A stretch of 64,000 nt of DNA from Mesorhabditis belari (taxonomy: Eukaryota > Nematoda > Chromadorea > Rhabditida > Rhabditidae), in assembly GCA_958450365.1 (NCBI GenBank), contig CAUEEP010000742.1, positions 1,504,001 through 1,568,000 on the forward strand, given 5' to 3'. The translations under genes and the position numbers were made by a program. This document shows, in pieces, positions 55,886 through 64,000 of the stretch; position 1 is the first letter of the stretch, and every line of letters begins with the position of its first letter. A model generated the notes under the pieces. The model saw only the letters and a list, made by a program, of their open reading frames with translations, was not told where the DNA came from and made no database searches.

Positions 55886-56318
55886 TTGTTGCCTCGAAAA
55901 GATATTTTTAACCCTAGTTTAGTGTTTTACTTTTTGTAGGGCTTGAGTTAATAACGCCAAAACCAAATAATCAAAGAGAACACTTTCTTTTGTCTCTTCA
56001 TAAAACTGTCGGAAAAGGAGCAGCCTTTTTTTCTTTTGTATTTGAAAATCAAGTGTCCAGAGGCGTTTTTTGGAGCGAAAGGAGACAATTTTTCTCGATG
56101 TTATCCAACCAAAATGATTCTTTTTAGACTTCTATTCATTTATTAAGTTGAAGTCGTTTTTCCCTGATAGTTTATTGCACCAATCATTGATGATCTCCCC
56201 AATTGTGTAACTCTAAAAATTCAAATCTTCAGAAACATCGCCCCTTTGATGTGTTTTTCAAGCATTCGTTGCTTTTGAACCTTGATAAATTGTGTAATCT
56301 TTCTGTTTTAGTTGAGCA
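55886..56318. other. Upstream flank of CAND1
   Basis: Continuation of the shared segment after the MITE, then AT-rich DNA leading to the CAND1 start. Presumed promoter and 5' UTR; the TTTTAG before GAGCAATG could be a trans-splice acceptor. Confidence 0.4.
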
Positions 56319-59300
56319 ATGACGACGACCGCCTATGAAGTCGCAGGATGGTTGGAGAAGATGGATTCGCCCGATAAGGTAACGGTTATTTGCTTGCAGC
56401 TGAAGATAAACAGGGTGTTCATAAAGCTATATCTAATGCAATGCACCCCATGTTACTTTATATCGAGTTACTAATGAGAGCTGTGTTTAGGCTCTGAGCT
56501 TGGAATTAATAAAAAGAAAGCAAGGTTTGAAATTTATAAAACAGAAGTGTATGCTCTAGTTGACGTTCTTTATTTTCAAGATAGAACCGGAAGAATCATG
56601 CTAGGGTCAAATCATAAAAAGAAATTGAAAGATTAGGCACTTTTTAAACTATGCAATTATTTTGAAGTTTAGGACTTTCGCTTCATGGCAGCAAGCGATT
56701 TGATGAGCGAGCTCCAGAAGAACAACTTGAAACTCGATGAAGACTCTGAAAAGAAAGTTAGCTTTATAGGAAATGGTTGCATAAACTAATTGTACAGGTT
56801 ACTCGCAAATTGCTGAAGTTGTTGGAGGACAAAAACGGCGAAATCCAGTGGATTTGACGGTGCGTTGCTTAGCCACTGTTGTTGCTCGATCGAAAGACCC
56901 CCAGGTTGCTTTGTAGACCTATAGAACTCTGAATACATGATTTTAGGCTGACTTCGTCGTAGATTCGCTTTGCACAAATTTGACCGCGCAAAAGCCCGAG
57001 CTAAGAGACGTTTCTTCTGTGGCTTTGAAGGTATAAATTTGTAAAACTTTTAGGTGTAAAAGGTTAATACTTTATTAGACTGTTGTTTCGGAGTTGCCAA
57101 CGGGCTCCAGTCAGGCATCAAATATTGTCAGCCGACTTACTCCACAACTATCGAAAGTTTTGAGTTAGTATTTTCATAGTTTGCACATAATTTTTGAACT
57201 TTAGGAGACAATCCAGAAATCGAAGCTGGTGTTCGCATGGAGATGCTTGATATTTTGGCAGATGTGCTTTTCAGATATGGAGGAACCATCGCTCAACACC
57301 ACAATTTTGTAAGTTTCAATAGCTTTACCGATGTTTTTTATATTATCATTCAAAATCGAGGGTGGTATGTAATTTATTTTTTTTAGATCAAGGATGTTTT
57401 GCTGCAAGTCCTAGCTTCTTCAACTCGGCAAGCCATCCGCAAACGAACCATCAATTGCTTGGGATCACTTTGCTCGTGCTGTGATGCCGAAATATTCGAA
57501 GAGATCTCTGCCTTCTTGTTGGACAAGTAAGTATTGACGAGTGGACTTGCTTAACGACAATAATGTTATAGTTAAACCGTTAAGACACTTCGAATTATTA
57601 ACAATCAACTTTAGGCTTAACAACTCACCAAATGAAGATACTGTGCAAACGTTGTCTACGGCCTTTGCTTCTCGTAAAAAGCAAATCCTGCTCGCTTCGC
57701 CAGGCATCTTTCATCGGTTTGGTTTGAGTCCAATGCTTTTCAACAGATGTTTAGGTTGTCGATATTTTGCTGAAGTTTTGCAAACAATCGAATGACGACG
57801 GAATTAAAGGGGGCTGTCCAACAGGTGTGTTTTACCTGTTCTTCTTTTGAAAGTTTCTTTTAGACGATCGAAGTCTTCATCTTGAGATGTCCTTCCGAGA
57901 TTGCGCCGTTCGTGGAGAAAATTGAAAAAAGTTGCGCTCGAATTTCTCTGTCACGATCCAAATTATTGCGGTGACAGTGATGATGAAGGGATGGATGGCG
58001 AAGGTAATCAGCTTTCTTGGAGCATTATCATATTTTTGTAGACGAAGATGATGACCAAGACTTTTCGGACGACGATGATGTGTCGTGGAAAGTTCGACGC
58101 TCTGCTGCTAAAGTTATTGAGGCTTTGGTAAGTTTAGCGTAGGTTTGTCAAAAATCCTTTTTTGTAGATTGTTTCTCGACGTGAACACATGAAACATTCG
58201 ATTACCGCTTTTGGACCAATTTTAATTGGTCGGTTGAAGGAGCGAGAAGAAACTGTTCGGTAAGGGGAGCTGTATTGGTTGATTAGAATTCTATGGCGAT
58301 GCGCCCAATGGTCATATTTGCTAAAGTTATGATTCTTTAGAATTGATGTCGTGCGAGCCTACATTTCTTTGCTCCGTCAAATTTCAACTTTCATTCCATC
58401 TACACCAAGTGCAACGGTTAGTTTTGTTGGCCCATCTTTTTACTCAGTGTACTTCTAGGGTGGCGAAAACAAAGAGAATCAGGTTATCGGATACATCCAC
58501 TTTGCAGCTGGCTCTTTGTCGAATGAACAGTTGGAGCTTCTTAAAGGTGTGTTTTTCGTTAAAGACTATCTAACTTGGTAATCTTTAGCTATTCAACACC
58601 AAGTACCTACTATCACCAAAGCCGTCGCAAAATTGCTCAAAAATCGCAGCACTCGAACAAAAACAATAGCTCTTGCCCTGCTTACCCACTTGTCAAGTAG
58701 GTCTTTTGTTGCTTTTGTATGCTATGAGTTTTCGTTTAGAACTTTGCCCGGATCACTGTCTGATCAATTTCTTGCCATTCTGCCCTCTGTGGAAAACATT
58801 TTCAAAGAGAAATCCACCACCTCACAAATGAAGATTGACGCTATCCAATTTTTTCCACTGTTTGTGTTTTACCTATTAACGCCATTACAAGCAATTTTAA
58901 GATTTTCCGATCGCATGCCCAAGAATGCTTGTTGCCTCATTTACGTCTTTTTGTAAACTCGGTAGAAGATGCTATTGGTGATGGATTCTACAAGGTCAGC
59001 ACATGTAATCAAACCATTAATTTAATGTTTTTAGGTGGCTTCGGAAGGCTTGGCAATTCTCGACAAACTGATTGTTTTGATGGCCGCAAAAAAGAGGCTG
59101 ACTTGAGATCGATAAAATCTACAATGCAGCTTTGCCACGACTTAAAGCCGTTGATTTGGACTTGGTTTGATAAATTTGTAAAAAAACATCAAAATGTTCA
59201 GGAACTAAAAGAACGCGCCATTATTGCTGCTGGATTGTTCGTTGCTTTCTGTGGAAACTATTTGCAATCAAAGGTGAAATTGACCGTATTATAATTTTAT

Positions 59301-62300
59301 AATTAAGAGCCATCCTGCTCAAAAAATTAATTGTAATAAAAAAACTGTTCTTTTAGGTTCCCGAAATTATCAGCTTGTTGATTGAACGCTCCCGTAACGA
59401 GGTGACGAGGATTTACGCAATTCGAGCACTCGAAGTTGTCGTTCAATCGCCGCTTAAAATCGACCTTAATCCGTCGACATTTAGTGCTCTGTTGCCGATT
59501 TTGTCTGAATCTCTCCGCAAAAACTTGCAATCTCTTAAGGTTTTGCTTGTTTTACGCCTAAATCTAACTCCATTTAGATTGCCATTCTCTCCTTATTGGC
59601 CACTTTGTTCAAGAGCTACGAATATCCCGGAATTGAATCTGATGCCCTAGTCACCGTTCTTGGTGAAATTGCAATTTTGATTGACAACGATGATCTCCTT
59701 GTGGCTAAATTTGCTCTACGATGCTATGCTTGTAATAGTTACTTTTGCGAAAAAAATTTAAACTCCATTTAGTGGCTTTTGCGAAGTATCCAAATGCTGC
59801 AGCGTCGCATGTTCAAAATGTGCTCGGACAATTCGTGAAATTAATGAAAGCAGCTGTGTTGCAGGTAAATTTTTTTTAAATTGTTTGCGCTCTAGATTTT
59901 TATTTCAAATTACCCTTGGAATGTTTAGGGACCACTGCTCAACTCTGCGTTGGAAATGATCGAGGCGCTTGTGCGCAGCAATGTTCCCGGGAAGCCACAT
60001 TTTGAGGTTTAAAAACTTACGCTAAATCTTTAATTATTGGTGTTTAGGATCTTCTTGATCAGATTACCGCTCCAGTCTACGACTCTCAACTTCCACGCCA
60101 GGCATTCTCCGCTATCTCCGCCACTACTGCCGTTGTTGCTTCGGCCTCTCAAAATTTGGAACAGGTATAAATTTGGAACAAAATACCGAAAAAAACTTTC
60201 TGTATTATGATAAATTTTAGGCTGTTCATTTGGCGACAAAGCTCAGTGAACAATTGGCTAACCGTTCATCAACGGATGCAATTCGCCTCTTTTCACTTCT
60301 TTCATTGGGTGAACTGGGACGGAGATGCAGTGAAGTCTATGCGTCTAATGCGATCAAGTTGGTTTCAATTTAAGTGTGCGTTAAGTTTTTCGAATTTAGA
60401 GCTGAGCCGTTAATCATGGAGGCATTCAATTCGCAAAATGAAGATCTAAAATCTGGTGCCTCATATGCTCTTGGTGGAATGGCGGTAAAATCTTTCAAAA
60501 GTTTTCCCTCGTCAAAATGGTTTTAGGTTGGAAATTTGCCGAAGTTCCTTCCATTCATTCTTCAACAAATGCAGGAAAGCAAACGACAATTCTTGCTTCT
60601 GCATGCTATTAAAGAGGTAGCCTTGACTATAAATTGATTAATAATTTATCGGTGCTTTTTGCAGATCATTTTATGTGAAGGACAATCAAAGGAATCTTAT
60701 GAAGCCTTCCAACAGCACATCGTACAGGTAATGCAATTCCCCTTTTTCTTTTCAACTGTCAACTTTAGATCTGGAACGTTTTGCTCATTCACGCCGAATC
60801 GGCCGAAGAAAGTACTCGAAATGTTGTCTCGGAGTGTATTGGAAAATTGTGTGTTCTTCAACCTGAGTTGGTTGGCGAGTTGAAGGTGCATTTTTTATTT
60901 TGTTTTTCTTAAAAAGCTTTGGTGACTGATGATTCCCTTATTGCCAAGCAGCCCTTTTGCTTTTTGCGTCTCTGCCTCTCGCAATGGCCTAGTCTTTCTC
61001 CTTCTTTTCCATAAAACGCTCTTGGAAAGACCCCAGCGTGTATCCTCGGTAGTATAGTGGTTAGTATCCGCGTCTGTCACATGCGAGACCCGGGTTCAAT
61101 TCCCGGCCGGGGAGAATATTTTGCCATTTTTAAAAAATTTAGCTTTTTTTTAGAAACAACTCAACTCTTCGTCGGCAAATGTTCGCTTGGTGGTTATTAC
61201 ATCGATTAAATACATGGTCTCAGTTGAGAAGAAGCCCGTCGATGACCAGCTGGCTGTGGTATAGTTTTCACCAGTTACTGGTTATGGTTTCCTGTTTTTA
61301 GTGGATTCCAAATGTTTTGGCTTTGGTCAATGAAGAAGATCTGAATCAACGACGTCATGTCTTCAATACCGTTTCTTGCATTGCACATAGTAAACCTGCT
61401 TTGGTAGGGACGACGAAATTGGGCGTTGTATTTTTTGTTTTAGGTTCGAAATCATCTTGATAAGATCATGGCGGTTATTTATCACGAAACAAAAGTCCGC
61501 AAAGAACTCATCAAGGAGGTAATACTATTGATTAACTATTCTCAGATATCATTGACTTTAGGTCGAAATGGGGCCTTTCAAGCACCAAGTAGATAACGGT
61601 TTGGATTTGCGAAAGGCTGCCTTCGAATGGTTCGTTAATTTCAATCTCTAGTTTATCTCTATTTAGCATGTTCACGTTGTTGGGCAGTTGCCTTGAAAAA
61701 TTGGACGTTTTCGAGTTCATTTCTCATCTCGAAGATGGACTTCGGGTAAATATTTTTGATTTGATATTTGATACAATATGTTAGGACTCTCATCACGATA
61801 TTCGTCTTCTTGCCTATGTCAATCTCTCAAAATTGGCCACTTTAACACCGGCACATGTGATGCAACGGCTTGATCGCATCTGTGAACCTTTGAAGGTAGG
61901 CCTTCTAGTAATAACTTTATACGTTTTGAACAGGCACAACTGTTGTTCAAAGCAAAAACCAATGCTGTGAAACAAGACTTCGACAAGTATGATGACCTGA
62001 AACGTGCCGCTATTCGAACTTGGTTGATTCTTCAGGTATAAGTGTTTTGAATCTTACTAATGAGCGTTTTTTCAGGAGATGCCCGAAGGTTCCCGTCAAC
62101 CTCAGCTTGTTGACATACACCACACAATCAAGGGGACTGCTGAGTTAAAGGTAATTCTAAAAGTCACTTTGGAATATGATAAGTTTAAAAATAGAATCCT
62201 GCAAAGCTACTGAATTTTAAATAACAATGTTATTTTATTCTCAGGATATGCTGACCGCCATTGAGAAGGATTCACAACGCGTTTATTATGGCGACCTCTC

Positions 62301-62316
62301 GATGGATACCAATTAA
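56319..62316 (+). CDS. cand-1: CAND1 (cullin-associated NEDD8-dissociated protein 1)
   Basis: A HEAT-repeat protein that wraps non-neddylated cullin-RBX1 and exchanges substrate receptors of SCF-type ubiquitin ligases. The start ATG gives [20 protein letters not shown], matching the CAND1 N-terminus. Landmarks in order: [46 protein letters not shown]; an acidic insert ([20 protein letters not shown]); [20 protein letters not shown] and [79 protein letters not shown]; the end at TAA 62314-62316. About 28 exons with mostly 40-60 bp introns, nearly all ending TTTAG. At least five frame breaks occur in the 5' half (near 56849, 57750, 57785, 57930, 58845 and 59110), while the 3' half is intact. 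I favour assembly indels over a pseudogene. Confidence 0.92.
61043..61114 (+). tRNA. tRNA-Asp (GTC)
   Basis: A complete 72-base cloverleaf. The acceptor TCCTCGG pairs with CCGGGGA, with discriminator G. The D arm is GTATAGTGGTTAGTAT, the anticodon stem-loop CGCGT-CTGTCAC-ATGCG and the T arm CCGGG-TTCAATT-CCCGG. It lies in a CAND1 intron (60886-61154) on the same strand, the longest intron of that gene. Confidence 0.95.
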
Positions 62317-62424
62317 GAAGAAATTTTTCTTTAGATTTTCTGTTCTCTGATCATTGTTTCTATTTCTGGTCTTCATTGTTTGTGTTAAATGATTTTTTTG
62401 CTATTTTCTCATAATCTTGGGCAG

Positions 62425-62830
62425 TGGGACAAATGCTACCTTTTTTGCACGCCCGGGTCATTAGCGCACCTTTTTCCGCGTTTTTAAAAAGCTCTAAAAA
62501 TAATTTTCACCAATTTCTATTCCCGAGTTGTTTTTCTGGCTAATTTTAGGGCGTGGAATCCAAATTTTGACATATCAGAGCTTGTAGAAGCAAGTGGACG
62601 GAGTTATACATAGGGAAAATCAACAATTTTCTGTAATTTGCCCTACCCGTTTTATCTTTCCAATTGGTTCCACGAGCTCTGATCAAATTTCGGATCCTAC
62701 GCCCTAAAATTACCTAGAAAAACAACTTTTGGAATAGAAATTGGTTAATTTTAGCTTTTTTCGATGTGAAAAAGAAGGTGCGCTAACTGGCCAGGTGCGC
62801 AAAAAAGGTAGCATTTGTCTCCCTTCCCTA
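62425..62830. mobile_element. MITE with GTGGGACAAATGC termini
   Basis: Begins GCAGTGGGACAAATGCTACC and ends with the mirrored GGTAGCATTTGTCTCCC. Its internal blocks (GACATATCAGAGCTTGTAG, AAAGCTCTAAAAATAATTTT) match the 38277 element. It lies just downstream of CAND1. Confidence 0.85.
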
Positions 62831-63308
62831 GTCTTGTTAATATTCAACGAGTCTCTCCTTGTTGGCTTTATGTCAACTGTTATCTACCGTCTGTGTGTTT
62901 GTTCTTTTTTGTCGTGTACCGGTAAATTACGCGTGTTCAGTGACGAATGATACGTTTACAAAAGTTTCTTTTACAAAAAGCATCGTGACTATTTCTGACT
63001 CTTTGTAGAATACTTCTGACGGATCAATTAGGAGTGGCTATTTCTAGTTTAAAATGCTGTTTTGAACATTAGTAGAAGGAATTGTTTTAAGCCTGGGTGA
63101 ACGACAGACAAACGGTTTACATCATTATGCATAGGGCATGCTGTTGTGGCATTGGATTCAAGCCTTCTTATTTAGATGAAGAAAATATACAATAAGCGAG
63201 GAGTACGTGGATATAATATGCAGGAATAAGGCATCCATGACAATAACGGAAATTTTTTCACCGAGCCCCGACCTTTTTTGCCAGTTCATAGGGAACGGCT
63301 CGAACAAA
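62831..63308. other. Intergenic, upstream of Myb-like gene
   Basis: No gene seen. The downstream frame stays open to an ATG at 63207, so the start of the next gene could be earlier than annotated. Confidence 0.35.
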
Positions 63309-64000
63309 ATGGACGTTGCACCACAGAAATTCTACACACCGGAAGAAGAAGAAATTCTTAAACGAAATTGGGAATCGTTCCGAAAGCAGCATAATTTGTC
63401 TGATGATGCAATTTTGGATCGTACTGTAGTTGGAATCCTATATCAATGTGGTAGAGCGGACTGAGATAAAGAAATTTACGGAAGAGACGAATTTCTGGCC
63501 ACGAATGCGTAGATTTGCCTCATCGGACATCTTTAGCAGTCAATGCTATAATCCCACATATTTGACAAATACAAAGACTCTCCATTGACGCCTGAAGATG
63601 AAGAAGCTTGCATTTCAATATATTTTACAGTTAGTAAGAAGAGCATACTTCGCATAGTCAAACTTTTAGAACGATTAGCCTACAGTGTTAACGCATTTAT
63701 CACAAAAAATCAGAAAGACGTTGGCTTTGGAATGACTTGAAAGACGCATATCCAGATGCTTTCAATGAATCTCGGACGCTTTTGGTTGAGAAGAATGAAT
63801 GGATGAAAGTGGGGGAAAGGTTAGAATTTACTAAGTATGCTAAAACAACTAGGTTGCGATTTTATTTCAGATTCGGTCGGAATGGAGCCAAGCTGGAAAA
63901 GAATGGCCCCAGCTATGTGAAACTGAAGGCGCAAATTAAAAATGGACGTTTAATGGAAGAAGCCTTCGATATTGTGGCTCCAAAGTGTAAACCTGGCTCG
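63309..64000 (+). CDS. Myb/SANT-like DNA-binding protein, 5' part (runs off the window)
   Basis: Exon pieces: 63309-63464 (KFYTPEEEEILKRNWESFRK; the stop in this frame is probably a frame break), 63505-63640 (LPHRTSLAVNAI, then another frame with SPLTPEDEEACISIYF), 63713-63821 (RRWLWNDLKDAYPDAFNESR) and from 63871 to the edge (FGRNGAKLEKNGPSYVKLKA). The pattern of (F/Y)(T)PEE..., spaced Trp residues and RRWLWNDL resembles Myb/SANT repeats as in Reb1/TTF1-like factors. DNA binding is inferred. The initiating ATG (63309, or 63207 upstream) is uncertain. Confidence 0.5.

Noticed and set aside
56319..62316. CAND1 as a pseudogene
   Set aside because: Splice sites and conserved protein blocks are intact throughout and the 3' half is fully in frame; breaks fall at homopolymers as in neighbouring loci, which favours sequence error. 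It cannot be excluded from sequence alone.

Overview
This window looks like nuclear DNA from a nematode, probably a rhabditid. It is AT-rich. Genes are split into many small exons by introns of about 40 bp to over 1 kb, with typical worm acceptors (TTTCAG or TTTAG). The recognisable proteins are animal ones: MPPED-type metallophosphoesterases, Cys-loop receptors, CAND1 and ShKT-domain proteins. There is an 18-base match to the nematode SL1 spliced leader. Intergenic and intronic DNA is packed with palindromic MITE-like repeats, decayed Tc1/mariner elements and tRNA-derived debris. No bacterial-style gene organisation is present.

Layout: (1) 0.8-4.4 kb holds a plus-strand cluster of MPPED phosphoesterases: copy A (last three exons), copy B (truncated tandem duplicate) and copy C (complete, 7 exons, about 273 aa), with two identical elongator tRNA-Met genes, one inside an intron of copy C. 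(2) 4.6-14.7 kb is mostly repeats: a mariner-type MITE, foldback elements, an 837-bp inverted repeat with tRNA-like modules, a Tc1-like palindrome and a GGATTTGGATCATTT minisatellite. (3) 14.8-18.6 kb is copy D, a complete 8-exon MPPED gene (about 293 aa) whose introns hold four MITEs. (4) 21.1-28.5 kb is a complete minus-strand nicotinic receptor subunit gene of alpha type, reconstructed as 17 exons and 473 codons; its introns contain two tRNA-headed repeats with huge microsatellite tails. (5) 28.5-40 kb is repeat-rich and gene-poor, with a decayed Tc1-like transposon carrying a nested foldback. (6) 40.1-45.2 kb is a second minus-strand nicotinic-type receptor locus, non-alpha type, with recognisable exons but many single-base frameshifts. 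(7) 45-53 kb is poorly interpretable, with two weak plus-strand coding loci (one unidentified, one resembling a calponin-type CH domain). (8) 54.0-54.8 kb holds ShKT-domain exons. (9) 56.3-62.3 kb is CAND1, the cullin exchange factor, with a tRNA-Asp in an intron. (10) 63.3 kb to the edge is the 5' part of a Myb/SANT-like gene.

The left half (MPPED copies, first receptor) reads through every exon in frame. Right of about 40 kb, conserved proteins switch frame repeatedly at short homopolymers, including CAND1, which is usually a conserved single-copy gene. This suggests local assembly indels, at least in part, although real decay of the second receptor cannot be excluded. The genes have no obvious shared pathway; the strongest organising signals are local duplication and palindromic or tRNA-derived mobile DNA.
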